From contig BPJV01000002.1 of NCBI GenBank assembly GCA_026004795.1, positions 682,001 through 746,000 on the forward strand: a stretch of 64,000 nucleotides of DNA. The letters are read 5' to 3'. The notes beneath the pieces were generated by a model, which did not search any database, had not been told where the DNA came from, and was given only the letters and a program-made list of their open reading frames with translations. The position numbers and the translations under genes are program-made. Of this stretch, positions 1-9,961 are shown piece by piece; position 1 is the first letter of the stretch, and every line of letters begins with the position of its first letter. This DNA comes from Pirellulaceae bacterium. Its GTDB lineage: Bacteria; Planctomycetota; Planctomycetia; Pirellulales; Pirellulaceae.

Positions 1-380
1 TCGGCATCGATCTCCCCCAACCGATGCAAGCCGCACACGATTTCGTCGACCACCGGTATGCGCACACCCTCACTGCCGATCAAGCGGTGAAACCCGCCGC
101 CGCCTGGCTCGCGTCGGTCGACGCCAAGAATGTCATGTTGGACTTGGAGGCCCCCTTGGTCGACCGCCAGGGGAGGTTGCGCGGGCAACGCCTGCTACTG
201 ACCGAAACCCAGGGGCGGAGCACGACCGCCAAAGTCCGTTTGCCGTATCCCGTATCCCGGGCTTGCCGCGTTAACGCTTGGGGAAAGCAACTGACCCGCC
301 TCACCACGCTCGACGACGGCTTCCTCATCCCCTTGCGGGCGAACGAGCGATGCCTGGTGGACGTGATGTGGGGCCACTAG
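1..380 (+). CDS. C-terminal part of an unidentified protein, open at the left edge
   Basis: The frame is open from the first base of the window and ends at a TAG at 378-380, so this is the 3' end of a gene that starts outside. About 125 residues are visible. They are rich in short beta-strand-like stretches (VMLDLEAPLV, LRGQRLLLTE, GFLIPLRANERCLVDVMW), as in the C-terminal beta-sandwich of a carbohydrate-active or peptidase-type enzyme, but no diagnostic motif is present. I do not recognise the family. The gene converges on the MFS gene on the other strand, which ends 132 bases further on. Confidence 0.5.
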   Translation, partial: GIDLPQPMQAAHDFVDHRYAHTLTADQAVKPAAAWLASVDAKNVMLDLEAPLVDRQGRLRGQRLLLTETQGRSTTAKVRLPYPVSRACRVNAWGKQLTRLTTLDDGFLIPLRANERCLVDVMWGH

Positions 381-512
381 CCATCGGCAGATCCGCCTTC
401 ATGGCCCGCGAGCCCCCTGATGCTCACACCCATCGCATGCTCACGTCGAGCGCACCACGGCACGTGTGCACCACCTGGCATCCAGGTGGCCAAGCGTCCC
501 GTGCCCAACCGC

Positions 513-1808
513 TCAACCTTCGCCTTGCGTCTCCTTTTGAGGCGGCCAGAAAAACAACCACAACGCCATGGCGGCGCACAACGCGGTGACGCAGGGGATG
601 AGAAACAGCCCGCGATAATTCGTCGTCGCTTGCTCGGTGACCGGATCGGTCGTGGTAAAAAGCTCGTGCAAGTACGGCCCCAGCGAATTGGCCACCAGCG
701 GTCCCACGCCCAAGATCATCAAATTGAAAATCCCTTGCGTACTGGCTCGCACGTCCTTCGGCAGAAACTCGTCGACGAAAATGTAGACCGTGGCAAAAAA
801 GAACGCATAACACACGCCATGCAATACGTTCACCAAAATCACGGGCACCTCGTAGGGGAGAAAGGCGAAGACGGCGAAGCGGACGGCATGGCCTAAAATG
901 CCAAAGATCAGCGTCGTCTTCCACCCCAGCGTCTTCAACACATACCCCAGCACCAGCATGGTCAGTATTTCCGCAATCTGTCCAATGCTCATCACCGGCA
1001 TCACCCAGTTCTGAGCAATCCCGATGCTCTCCAGAAACCGGCCCGTCCAGTTGAAATACCACTGGTGCACGGTGGCATCGACCATCGTCACTAACCACAA
1101 CACCAGAATGGCCGGCTTGGCCAACGTCTTCAGAGCCGTGACCCATGCCAACTCCGCTCCCGCCTGTCGATTGGGCGGAGTGTGGGGCAATGTCAGACTG
1201 AACGCCGCCAGGATGAGCGAAGCGATGCCCGCGACGATGTACGTCACTTCCGGTCCCACGTTATCGCCCAACAGGAACAGAAACGGCCAACTGGCCGCAA
1301 TCCATCCTATCGTCCCCCCCATGCGCACCAGCCCAAACTCGCGCGTGGCATCCTTCATCGCTGCGAAAGCAATCGAATTGGCGATGGAAATCGTGGGGAC
1401 ATACAGCAAACAATGGATCCACATCAACGTACAAAAGGACCAAAAGTCGGTTACGAACCCGCAGCCGAGGATGGCCAATCCACCCACCAAATGGCTGAAG
1501 GCCATGAACCGCTCCGCCGCAAAGTTGCGATCGGCAAACTGATTGCTGAAAAACATCGCCAAGATGGCGGACACGGGAAACGCATTGAGAATGATCGACT
1601 GTTGCAATGCGCTGAACCCGAGCGAGGGCAAGTAGCCGAAGATCAACGGCAGCCATGCCCCCCATATGAAGAACTCCAAGAACATCATCAACCACAGCTT
1701 CAGCGTGCGGGGAGCGATGATCGGCGCGCCTCCCGCAGTTCCCAACGCGGCATCGACGTCTACTGCGGGCGGAATTTCGGAGGGTGGAGGATCGGTGGGG
1801 GTGCTCAT
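513..1808 (-). CDS. MFS transporter, nucleoside:H+ symporter-like
   Basis: The 431-residue product has a hydrophilic N-terminal tail of about 35 residues and then about twelve hydrophobic segments, the length and layout of a major facilitator. The first segment (LKLWLMMFLEFFIWGAWLPL), followed by a loop with FADRNFAAERFMA and a later VRMGGTIGWIAASWPF, resembles the nucleoside:H+ symporter (NupG/XapB-like) branch common in planctomycetes. The likely role is proton-coupled uptake of a nucleoside or related solute across the inner membrane; the substrate is inferred from family resemblance only. The ATG at 1808 has no clear Shine-Dalgarno sequence. A 299-base spacer separates it from the M24 peptidase gene upstream. 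Confidence 0.8.
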   Translation of the reverse strand: MSTPTDPPPSEIPPAVDVDAALGTAGGAPIIAPRTLKLWLMMFLEFFIWGAWLPLIFGYLPSLGFSALQQSIILNAFPVSAILAMFFSNQFADRNFAAERFMAFSHLVGGLAILGCGFVTDFWSFCTLMWIHCLLYVPTISIANSIAFAAMKDATREFGLVRMGGTIGWIAASWPFLFLLGDNVGPEVTYIVAGIASLILAAFSLTLPHTPPNRQAGAELAWVTALKTLAKPAILVLWLVTMVDATVHQWYFNWTGRFLESIGIAQNWVMPVMSIGQIAEILTMLVLGYVLKTLGWKTTLIFGILGHAVRFAVFAFLPYEVPVILVNVLHGVCYAFFFATVYIFVDEFLPKDVRASTQGIFNLMILGVGPLVANSLGPYLHELFTTTDPVTEQATTNYRGLFLIPCVTALCAAMALWLFFWPPQKETQGEG

Positions 1809-2107
1809 AGTCGTCTTGTTCGTCTAGAGGAAAGGACACTTGTCAGGGAGAGAATCCCGCCGCATTACAATGTAACGCACCTGAAAAATCCGACGTGCAC
1901 TCGTCGCCGAGGAAGATGCGGTCACCAGGACCGCCGTGGGCGACTCGGCGGCAGGACCGGTTCCGGATTGTACTCGATCGAGCAGGGCGGAAAAACATGT
2001 GCACGACGCCCCGCCCCGTCTGCCCGGTGGTGGCACCACCAACGGCAAGCCATGGTAGCCACCTTCACGATGCCGCGCCACCAGACAGGACAAACCGCCA
2101 GGCCCGG

Positions 2108-3268
2108 CTAGGAGCACCGCCAATCAAGACCTTCGGGGAGACGATTCAGGTTCCGCGGCGGCGCATCGCTGCCGATCACCACCATGTCTTCCACGCGTAC
2201 TCCCCCATATTTGCGGCAGTACAGTCCCGGTTCGATGGTCATCACTTCCCCCGCCAACAACTGCCCGCCCCCGTCATCCAAGAGGATCGGCTCATGCACT
2301 TCCAATCCGATCCCGTGCCCTGTCCCATGAGGCATGATCGGCTCGTCCTCCGACACCATGCCACGGACAAACCGGTAGCCGTGTTGTTGCAGACTGCTCG
2401 TGGTGGCCCGGTGCACGTCCTCCGCCTCGACTCCCGCCCGGGCGGTGGCCAGCGCCGCTTGCTTTGCCGCCACGACGGCCGCATGCATCCGCACCAGCTC
2501 GTCCCGAGGTGTTCCATGGACGACGGTGCGCGTACAGTCGCCCCAGTAGAGCGTCGTGTTGCTACGCGGAAAGATGTCGATGACGACCGGTTCCCCCGTG
2601 CGTAGGGGACCATGACCACGCTCATGACAATCCGCCACCTCCGGTGTGGTGGCCACGATCGAACCGTGCGGGGTCGAGTAATCGCGCTCCAGAAGAAACC
2701 GACTGATCGCCCGGTGCAATCGTTGGCACGTCAATGGCCCTTCAGCATCGCGCAAATAACCGTCGGCATCGGCATGCGCATGGGCCACGGTTCCGCAGGC
2801 CATCTCCATGGCCGCCTCGGTTACCCGTTGGGCCTCGGCGATCCACTCCAGCTCCTGCGCGTCCTTCACGCGACGGTCACGGACGCCCAGGTCAGCATCG
2901 TACTCCATGCCGATTCCCGCCTGCATGATGTGCCAGGCGAAGATCCACGGCAAGGTACGATCCCCCAACACGCGCTCGACGCCATGACGACGCAGTAGCT
3001 CGACGACCGACTGTGCGGTCGCCGTGGCCCGGTCCCCGGACAGCCCCTGCGGTGGAGCGTAGTCCGCCGGACAAGCAATCTCATCGGCCGACACGTGCCG
3101 ACGCGCCCGCTCCACCTCGATATCCCGCACGATCACCACCGTACGCTGGCCATCGGCCGCACGGAGGCGAATCCATGCCGCAGGATCACCCACCGCAAAC
3201 CGCAGACGGTGGTAAAGCGATGGGTTTTCACTGGGGATGCCCGCCAAGAGAATCGCTGCCGCACCCAT
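2108..3268 (-). CDS. M24 family metallopeptidase (Xaa-Pro aminopeptidase-like)
   Basis: The 386-residue protein has the two-part layout of Xaa-Pro peptidases: a creatinase-like N-terminal domain (about residues 1-140) and a C-terminal pita-bread catalytic domain. The five metal ligands are visible: D in VIDIFPRS, D in WGDCTRTV, H in GTGHGIGLEVHE, E in MTIEPGLY and E in GVRVEDMV. It should be a cytoplasmic dinuclear-metal exopeptidase that removes an N-terminal residue before proline. The ATG at 3268 lies 8 bases after the guaA stop; another in-frame ATG at 3286 would overlap guaA by 10 bases. Either way the gene is probably cotranscribed with guaA. Confidence 0.88.
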   Translation of the reverse strand: MGAAAILLAGIPSENPSLYHRLRFAVGDPAAWIRLRAADGQRTVVIVRDIEVERARRHVSADEIACPADYAPPQGLSGDRATATAQSVVELLRRHGVERVLGDRTLPWIFAWHIMQAGIGMEYDADLGVRDRRVKDAQELEWIAEAQRVTEAAMEMACGTVAHAHADADGYLRDAEGPLTCQRLHRAISRFLLERDYSTPHGSIVATTPEVADCHERGHGPLRTGEPVVIDIFPRSNTTLYWGDCTRTVVHGTPRDELVRMHAAVVAAKQAALATARAGVEAEDVHRATTSSLQQHGYRFVRGMVSEDEPIMPHGTGHGIGLEVHEPILLDDGGGQLLAGEVMTIEPGLYCRKYGGVRVEDMVVIGSDAPPRNLNRLPEGLDWRCS

Positions 3269-3276
3269 CGTCCCCC

Positions 3277-4866
3277 TCACTCCCATTCAATCGTGGCCGG
3301 TGGCTTGCTACTAACGTCGTAACAGACGCGATTTACGCCGCGCACTTCATTGATAATCCGATTGCTGATCCTGGCCAACAAGTCATACGGCAAGCGGCTC
3401 CAGTCGGCCGTCATGAAATCATCGGTGTTCACCGCCCGTATGGCTACGGCATTGTCGTAGGTTCGTGCATCCCCCATCACGCCCACACTTTGCACCGGCA
3501 ACAGGACGGCAAACACCTGGGAGGTGTGGCGGTACAAATCGGCCGCTTGGATTTCGGAGACGACGATGTGATCGGCCTCCCGCAGCACTTCGAGCTTCTC
3601 CTTGGTGACTTCCCCCAAGCAACGCACGGCCAATCCGGGCCCGGGGAAAGGATGCCGCCACACCAGCGATTCGGGCAACCCCAACTCCAACCCCAGTCGT
3701 CGCACTTCATCCTTGAACAGATCGCGCAGCGGTTCAATCAATTCGAATCCCAATACGTCTGGCAGTCCACCGACATTATGGTGCAGCTTGATGGTGGCGG
3801 CGGGACCATCGGGCGCGGCACCACTTTCGATCACATCCGGGTAGAGCGTGCCCTGCGCCAGGAATTGCACGTTAGGAATCTTTTGCGCTTCTTCCTGAAA
3901 ACATTCGATAAACAGCTTGCCGATCCGCCGCCGTTTCTCCTGCGGTTCGGTGACGCCGCGGAGGGCCTCCAAAAACCGCTGCTCGGCATGCACCACGTGC
4001 AAATCGGTTTTGAAGTGATTGGTGAATTCGGAAATGACCGCGGCCTGCTCATCCTTGCGCAACAAACCGTTATCCACGAGAATGCAACTCAACTGCGATC
4101 CAATGGCCTTGTACAGCAAGGCTGCGGTCACAGCACTATCGACCCCTCCGGACAGACCGCAGATCACCCGTGCATCGCCGACCCGCTGGCGCACCTGAGC
4201 AATCGTTTGTTCGGCGAAATCGGCAAGATGCCACGTCCCTTCGCAACCGCAGACGTTGTACAAGAAGTTATGGAGGATCGTGCTTCCCAACGGCGTGTGG
4301 GTCACCTCGGGATGAAACTGCAACCCGAAGAACGGAAGCTGCCGATGGCGGACGGCGGCAAACGGACAGGTCGCCGTGGAAGCTAACGGTTCGAAGTCAT
4401 CGGACAAGGCATCGACCTGGTCACCATGGCTCATCCACACATCCGTCTCCTCCGGCAAACCGGCCAACAACCCGTTGGCGCGACGGATTTTCAATACGGA
4501 GCGGCCATACTCCCTAGCGGTGGAACTCTGGACACGCCCCCCTAAGGCATGGCACGCCAGTTGCATCCCATAGCAGATTCCCAAGACGGGAATTCCCAGG
4601 TGAAACAACTGCGGATCACAACGCGGCGCCCCCTCGGCATAGACACTGGCCGGTCCGCCAGACAGGATGATCCCCACCGGTTTTCGTGCAGCAATCTGTT
4701 CGGCCGGCAAATCGTGCCGGATGATCTCGCAGTAGACATTCTGCTCGCGCACCCGACGCGCGATCAATTGCGCGTACTGGGAACCGAAATCCAAGACCAG
4801 CACCCGCTCATCAGCCGCCGGGGGCATCTCCCCGGTGGCGCGAACAGGTCGGCCATTTTCCGCCAT
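3277..4866 (-). CDS. guaA: GMP synthase (glutamine-hydrolysing)
   Basis: This is a full-length 529-residue GMP synthase, which aminates XMP to GMP using glutamine and ATP in purine synthesis. The N-terminal class I glutamine amidotransferase domain starts at [10 protein letters not shown]; its nucleophile is the Cys of GICYGMQL (about residue 98) and its His lies in FHPEV (about 185). The ATP-pyrophosphatase P-loop SGGVDS is at about 239-244, and the C-terminus ends in the canonical [18 protein letters not shown]. The ATG at 4866 follows a GAGAAG box; a GTG six bases upstream is an alternative start. It is the first gene of a probable guaA-M24 peptidase transcript. Confidence 0.98.
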   Translation of the reverse strand: MAENGRPVRATGEMPPAADERVLVLDFGSQYAQLIARRVREQNVYCEIIRHDLPAEQIAARKPVGIILSGGPASVYAEGAPRCDPQLFHLGIPVLGICYGMQLACHALGGRVQSSTAREYGRSVLKIRRANGLLAGLPEETDVWMSHGDQVDALSDDFEPLASTATCPFAAVRHRQLPFFGLQFHPEVTHTPLGSTILHNFLYNVCGCEGTWHLADFAEQTIAQVRQRVGDARVICGLSGGVDSAVTAALLYKAIGSQLSCILVDNGLLRKDEQAAVISEFTNHFKTDLHVVHAEQRFLEALRGVTEPQEKRRRIGKLFIECFQEEAQKIPNVQFLAQGTLYPDVIESGAAPDGPAATIKLHHNVGGLPDVLGFELIEPLRDLFKDEVRRLGLELGLPESLVWRHPFPGPGLAVRCLGEVTKEKLEVLREADHIVVSEIQAADLYRHTSQVFAVLLPVQSVGVMGDARTYDNAVAIRAVNTDDFMTADWSRLPYDLLARISNRIINEVRGVNRVCYDVSSKPPATIEWE

Positions 4867-4872
4867 CGCCAC

Positions 4873-5231
4873 TTCTCAGATCCTTCGTCAATAGCTCACC
4901 ACCGAATGCCAGTTGCCAAACCGGGGAGTATAGCCGATCCCCTACTTTCGACCAGCCCGCCGTGGCTGGTCCATCCAGCGGTGAGGAGCGTCTACGCCCG
5001 CCGCCGGCCAACCGTGGACGCTCTGGTAGCGATGCCCCAGGCAACGCCCCCGGCGAGGGGCCAGCCGCCCGGCATCAGCAATCGGGAGTCGCTGCGATGC
5101 TAGCGGCATGGTCGACATCGGGCGCGGTGGACGGCTGGCACGATCGGCGTTGGGACGGTGGACGCCGGGGCAAAGGGGCAGCCTCGAAAACAAGGAGGAT
5201 TACCGCGACGGCCCCCAGTGCTGCCTGGCGC
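4873..5231. other. Intergenic spacer between guaA and the PP2C gene
   Basis: These 359 bases lie between two minus-strand genes. I see no convincing ORF, RNA gene or strong terminator. The promoter of guaA should lie here. Confidence 0.5.
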
Positions 5232-6542
5232 TCACAACTCGATGGAGGAATCAGCCGGGTCAGTCGCCTCGCGTTGCTTGCGAATCTGATCCATCAGGTC
5301 GGAAATGACTTGCGCAAGACGGCCTACCGCCAACTGATAATTCCCTCGATCCGCCGCCGCACAACCCTCGGCAAACCTGAGGTCCAGTTCTTCCCAATGC
5401 ACCTTCCACCCGCGTTCCTCCACCGCCTCCCGCAGCGACTTCAGCGTTCCCGCCAAGTGCTCAAACAGTTCGCGATCGGCGACCGCCGGATAGTGACGGT
5501 AGGGACCATTTCCATACCTGCTACTAGCGACATGCCCGCCATGGTTGGCCCCCAAACGAATCAAGGCCGTCAGCAAGGAGATGGCTCCCAGTACTGCAGC
5601 CACGATGGCCAAGGGCACCGACCCCAGGAGAAAGAGCAGTCCCGCCGCTGCCCAACAGATCAACGTGGTGATGAGGAGCAAGGGAGAAAACCGTCCGGTG
5701 GGCAAGGTCAAAGGCCCTCCCCCGGACGCACCGGCGCGCGTCTCAATGCGATGGTCGACCACTTCGACGATGACACAAGTGATGTTATCCGGTCCGCCTC
5801 GTAGATTGGCCAGGTCGACGAGAAACTTGGCTGCCTGCTGCGGTGCCAGGCTCCGCAACAGGGCTCCCATCTCTTCGTCGCTCACCTGCCCGCTGAGACC
5901 ATCGGAGCAAAGCAGGAAGCGATCGCCGACCTGCACGGGAAACGGCCCCTCGAGGTCGACCTCTACCGTCGCATTGGGCCCCAGGGAACGGGTGATGACG
6001 TTCTTGGGTATCACCCCACTCCTGGCGGTCTCGTCCGTGACGTCCCCCGCCGCCTGCATTTCCCAGACCAAGGAGTGATCGAAGGTCAGTTGGTAGAGCC
6101 GTTTGCCACGAAGCTGATAACAGCGACTGTCCCCCACATGCCCCACCACGGCCCCTTCGGGTAACAGGGCCAAGGCGGTACAGGTGGTCCCCATATTCCG
6201 AAACTCGAGATTGGCCTGCCCCCGACGATGAATCTCCGCGTTGGCCTCCTGGATGGCACGTCGCAGAGCTTCCGCGGGAGGCAGGTCGATCTGCTTGTCG
6301 TAATGCAAAGGCACCTGCTGCACGGCTAGCTTACTTGCCAGCTCTCCCGCCGCATGAGCTCCCATGCCGTCAGCAACCACAAACAGGTGGCCACGACGCT
6401 CCCACCGTTGTTGGCTGTCGGCCAAAACGACGACGTAGGCGTCTTGGTTTATCGCCCGGCGCATACCGATATCGGTGACGGCGGCAACCGCGACGGTTTC
6501 TTTCCAAGATTGCGTTTGCGATGCAGCTTGTGGTGGAACCAA
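5232..6542 (-). CDS. PP2C-family serine/threonine phosphatase with C-terminal membrane segments
   Basis: Residues about 15-260 carry the PP2C metal-binding motifs in order: DIGMRRAINQD, VVADGMGAHAAGE, VGDSRCYQL, SDGLSGQV and GGPDNITCVIVEV. A strongly hydrophobic stretch at about 285-335 predicts a pair of membrane helices, followed by a cytoplasmic tail of about 100 residues. The protein should dephosphorylate phospho-Ser/Thr proteins at the inner face of the membrane, probably as partner of the Hanks-type kinases abundant in planctomycetes; no kinase gene is in this window. The start shown is a TTG without a clear ribosome binding site, so the first residues are uncertain. It is divergent from the PEGA lipoprotein gene. 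Confidence 0.92.
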   Translation of the reverse strand: MVPPQAASQTQSWKETVAVAAVTDIGMRRAINQDAYVVVLADSQQRWERRGHLFVVADGMGAHAAGELASKLAVQQVPLHYDKQIDLPPAEALRRAIQEANAEIHRRGQANLEFRNMGTTCTALALLPEGAVVGHVGDSRCYQLRGKRLYQLTFDHSLVWEMQAAGDVTDETARSGVIPKNVITRSLGPNATVEVDLEGPFPVQVGDRFLLCSDGLSGQVSDEEMGALLRSLAPQQAAKFLVDLANLRGGPDNITCVIVEVVDHRIETRAGASGGGPLTLPTGRFSPLLLITTLICWAAAGLLFLLGSVPLAIVAAVLGAISLLTALIRLGANHGGHVASSRYGNGPYRHYPAVADRELFEHLAGTLKSLREAVEERGWKVHWEELDLRFAEGCAAADRGNYQLAVGRLAQVISDLMDQIRKQREATDPADSSIEL

Positions 6543-7135
6543 TGGATTCTTGAACGAAGGAACAAACAGTGGAACGACACGCCCGGCCCGGACGGCTGTA
6601 GCCCATCAGTGCTGACTCTCCCTTCCACCGCACGCCACCATCGGTTTGCGGAACGGAGTCGACCTAAGCTTGCCCCAGGACACAATCTAAGCGTGACGCG
6701 AAAGCTACTACTCCATCAACCCTTGAACTGCCGGATTTCCTCGCGACAAACATAACGAAACAAAAAAGGCATCATTGGAATGAATTCTTGGGGCGTCCTA
6801 GGGAGACGTTAAGCCCATGAGGTGATGGGTGTCCCACTAGCCATCATTTTGCATGCTCTAGCGCTCCTGATAAGCCCCCCAATGGAACCAAGTGTCAATT
6901 TTGATCTAGTAGAGAAGAGCGGGAAGTCACTACAGTCATCTTCCAAGGGATCTTGCTCCCCTGCCCCGGGAAGAGACCTCACGACCAGCCGCGGAGGCGG
7001 TCGAACGAAACCAACCACCAAGATCGCAGCATCATGAGTGATATCTCTCCCATGCCTAGGAAACGGTGGAACACCTTTGCTGCGACCGAAAGAACACTTA
7101 GTCCACAAGCAACGAGCCAAGGAAGAAGAGGCGAA
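6543..7135. other. Divergent intergenic region
   Basis: These 593 bases separate the minus-strand PP2C gene from the plus-strand PEGA lipoprotein gene and should hold both promoters. Around 6740-6800 the sequence becomes AT-rich. The frame that stays open into the lipoprotein gene from 6953 lacks coding character upstream of 7136. No RNA gene was recognised. Confidence 0.5.
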
Positions 7136-7672
7136 ATGAAGGGATGCCGATGCAGCTTTTTGCTCCTGGCACTCATTGGTTTCATCGCCCTGCCAGGATG
7201 CGTCCGTCGCCGTCTCACGGTGCGCACCTCGCCTCCCGGGGCAAGCGTCTATGTCGATCATCAATACATCGGCACGTCACCTGCCTCCACCTCCACCACG
7301 TATTATGGCACCCGCGAGATCGAAGTGGTGGCTGATGGTTACCGAACGGAGAAGGTGTTGCGTACGTTTCGACCGCCGTGGTACCAGTGGCCTCCCTTAG
7401 ATTTCCTCACGGAAACCTTGTGGCCATGGGAGATCCGTGATCAGCGTGTGGTGGACATCCAGATGGTGCCCATGCAACTCCCGGCGACGGAGGAATTGGT
7501 TGCCCGGGCCGATTCGCTGCGATTGCAAGCGGCCCAAGGCATCGCGACGCCGATCCTCGGCCAGCCGGTGCCCACCGCCTCGCCAGCGCCGCCGATCGGT
7601 GTGTCCCCCCCGCCAGTCAGTCCGGCCGTGCAACTGGGTGTGCCGCAACCGGCCGCCCTGCCGGTTCCTTAG
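7136..7672 (+). CDS. PEGA-domain lipoprotein
   Basis: The 178-residue product starts with a lipoprotein signal (KGCRCSFLLLALIGF, lipobox ALPGC). A PEGA-type beta domain follows (RRLTVRTSPPGASVYVDHQYIGTSP and EIEVVADGYRTEKV), a fold found on envelope proteins. The last 45 residues are proline- and alanine-rich. The ATG at 7136 is preceded by AGGAAGAAGAGG, a good ribosome binding site, and the signal peptide starts here, which decides it over the longer frame. The function is unknown beyond a likely envelope location. Confidence 0.85.
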   Translation: MKGCRCSFLLLALIGFIALPGCVRRRLTVRTSPPGASVYVDHQYIGTSPASTSTTYYGTREIEVVADGYRTEKVLRTFRPPWYQWPPLDFLTETLWPWEIRDQRVVDIQMVPMQLPATEELVARADSLRLQAAQGIATPILGQPVPTASPAPPIGVSPPPVSPAVQLGVPQPAALPVP

Positions 7673-7868
7673 TGCCCGGGGGAAGCCAACAGAAACGGTG
7701 GGGGCTCTCCTGCCGTAGTGGACCCACACCCGCTACATTGAGACAAGCAGGGGATAGGCACTGCCGGAAGTGCCAGGGGGCTGGCCCTTTGACGGTCGAG
7801 CCGAGTCGGCCGAAGCAACGGGGCCATATTCCCCCGGCCGACCGCAGCCACGCGTCAATTGAGAGTCC

Positions 7869-8642
7869 ATGGAACGAAGTGCGGCGATCGTTTTGCGAGT
7901 TTTTGATTGGAGCGAGACCAGCTCGATCGTGCACCTGTTCACACGCGAGCATGGCAAGCGGCACGCGGTGGCCAAAGGAGCTCGGCGACGCCGCAGCCCC
8001 TTCGAAGGTGCACTTGACCTACTTGCGCAATGTGACGTAGTGTTCATCCCAAAGTCCGGGGATGCGCTGGACGTGTTGACCGAAGCGAAGTTGAGGCGGC
8101 GGTTTCGCGTGGCCAGCCGCGACTTGTTGCGACTGTATTGTGGATATTACGTCATCGAATTGGTGGAACGATTGACGGAAATTGGCGACGTCCACCGAGA
8201 GCTTTTTGATCTGACTGCGGCCACGGTAGGTGATCTGGATAGCCAGCGGGGAGATGTTCGCAGTGTGTTACTGCGATTTGAATTGGGACTGCTACGCCAG
8301 ACTGGGCTGTTGCCCGGCTTGCAGCGATGCGTCCACTGCGGACAGGAATGGAATCGTTCGAGCAGAGCAGGGGAACGAGAAGGATGGTACGTGTTCAGCG
8401 CCTTAGGGGGTGGATTTTATTGCCCAGCATGCGACCGGCTGGCCCGGCATCCCGTACGTGTGACGTCGGACGTCCATCGCGCCATGGTGCGCTTCTCCGA
8501 TCCCGATTGGAAAGCGATTGCCGTCGACGCCTTTCCTCCCCACTGCGCGCGTCCCGTCCGCCGCATCATGAAAGAGCTTTTCCGAGTGCATCTGGAACGC
8601 CCTCCGCGCATGGAGCGATTCCTGGGGCCGTTGGAGCAGTAA
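7869..8642 (+). CDS. recO: DNA repair protein RecO
   Basis: The 257-residue product has the RecO layout: an N-terminal OB fold (SAAIVLRVFDWSETSSIVHLFTREHGK), a helical domain, and a zinc finger with CVHCG at about 155 and CPAC at about 188. RecO helps RecR load RecA onto SSB-coated gaps in the cytoplasm. The length is typical. The ATG at 7869 is the first in frame. The downstream lipoprotein gene probably starts 8 bases after its stop, so the two are likely cotranscribed. Confidence 0.95.
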   Translation: MERSAAIVLRVFDWSETSSIVHLFTREHGKRHAVAKGARRRRSPFEGALDLLAQCDVVFIPKSGDALDVLTEAKLRRRFRVASRDLLRLYCGYYVIELVERLTEIGDVHRELFDLTAATVGDLDSQRGDVRSVLLRFELGLLRQTGLLPGLQRCVHCGQEWNRSSRAGEREGWYVFSALGGGFYCPACDRLARHPVRVTSDVHRAMVRFSDPDWKAIAVDAFPPHCARPVRRIMKELFRVHLERPPRMERFLGPLEQ

Positions 8643-8650
8643 CCCCAGGC

Positions 8651-9961
8651 GTGGTATCTCGGCGGCGGGACGGCCTCGCCGGGCATGATGGAGCCCCACG
8701 GCGTGGGTTGCCGCACACCTTCCTCGGCGCCTGCCTACTGCTGGTGGTCGTCGGCTGCAGTGGGCTTCCCCGAAAGAACGACGTACCCGAGTACACCGCG
8801 TTACGGGAAAGCGTGGAAGCCTCATCCCCCGCCGTGACCTTGGCCAGCGACCAACCGGACGACGATGCCGTTGCCGACCAGCGATTGGAAGGCCGCTCGG
8901 CCGAGGAGGCGAGCGGAGCCTCCAACGTACTGGCGCGCATCGGATTGAAAAAAGAGCCGCGCAAGGATATCCGCCAAGCACGAGAACTCTATGCCCAGGC
9001 CGAACAACTCTTTGCCGCAGCCAAGGAGTTGACCGGCGAGGCGCGCAAGCAGCGGTTCCGCGAAGCGGCGCGCCAATTCGATCGCGCAGCCGCGAACTGG
9101 CGCAGTTCGGCGCTGGAGCAAGACGCGTTGATGATGGCCGCGGAGTCCCTCTTCTTCGCCGAGGATTACTACGACGCCGAACAAAAATATGCGCAGCTAC
9201 TCAAGGAGTATCCTCGCAATCCGTACCTCGACCATATCGATTCCCGACGGTTCGAGATCGCGGACTACTGGTTGCGGGTGGGACATGCCGAACGCAAACC
9301 GTTTACGCTGGTCAACCTCACTGATGATCGCTTTCCTTGGAACGACTTGGATGGTCACGGCAAACGCGTGCTGGAAAAGCTTCGCCTCGACAATCCCACC
9401 GGCAAGGTCAGCGACGATGCGACGATGCGTTTGGCCATGGAGCTCTACGACAGCGGCAAGTGGGAGGAAGCGGCGGAGGCATTTTCCGATTTGAGAATCA
9501 GCTACCCCGATTCGGAGCACCTATTCAACGCCATGTTTCTGGAGACCATGTGCCGCTTGCAATCCTACCAGGGGCCGCGGTACAGTTCCGAGCCGTTGAC
9601 GCAGGCCCAAGACTTGATCAAAAGACTGTTCCGCCAGTTCCCCGAACAAGCCAAGAACCGTGAACAAGAGCTGAAGGAAGCCTACGTCAAAACCCGTTAC
9701 CTGATGGCCGAGCGAATTTGGACCCAAGCCCAATACCGCCGCGCGCGGCAGGAAAACGGCTCGGCCAGATTCCACTACCAACGGCTCATCGAACAGTATC
9801 GCGATACACCGTTCGCCGAACAGGCACAGGAGCAATTAGCGGCGATCCAGGATGCGCCCGCCGATCCACCGCAACGGTTCAAAGCGCTCGTGTGGCTATT
9901 TCAAGCCGAAGTCGACGACCGCCCCTGGCGTGAGAAGGAGACAGCGGGCGATGGGTCGTAA
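8651..9961 (+). CDS. BamD-like outer membrane lipoprotein with tetratricopeptide repeats
   Basis: The product is about 436 residues. After an arginine-rich N-region there is a hydrophobic core ending in the lipobox VVVGC. Residues about 100-420 are helical repeats typical of BamD/YfiO-type proteins (for example RELYAQAEQLFAAAKELTG, EDYYDAEQKYAQLLKEYPRNPYLD, QRLIEQYRDTPFAEQAQEQL). BamD helps BamA insert beta-barrels; here the role is inferred from fold and context. No ATG precedes the signal, so a GTG at 8651 just after the recO stop is chosen; a TTG at 8708 is an alternative. The end overlaps the LptE-like gene by 11 bases, so the two are translationally coupled. Confidence 0.8.
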   Translation: MVSRRRDGLAGHDGAPRRGLPHTFLGACLLLVVVGCSGLPRKNDVPEYTALRESVEASSPAVTLASDQPDDDAVADQRLEGRSAEEASGASNVLARIGLKKEPRKDIRQARELYAQAEQLFAAAKELTGEARKQRFREAARQFDRAAANWRSSALEQDALMMAAESLFFAEDYYDAEQKYAQLLKEYPRNPYLDHIDSRRFEIADYWLRVGHAERKPFTLVNLTDDRFPWNDLDGHGKRVLEKLRLDNPTGKVSDDATMRLAMELYDSGKWEEAAEAFSDLRISYPDSEHLFNAMFLETMCRLQSYQGPRYSSEPLTQAQDLIKRLFRQFPEQAKNREQELKEAYVKTRYLMAERIWTQAQYRRARQENGSARFHYQRLIEQYRDTPFAEQAQEQLAAIQDAPADPPQRFKALVWLFQAEVDDRPWREKETAGDGS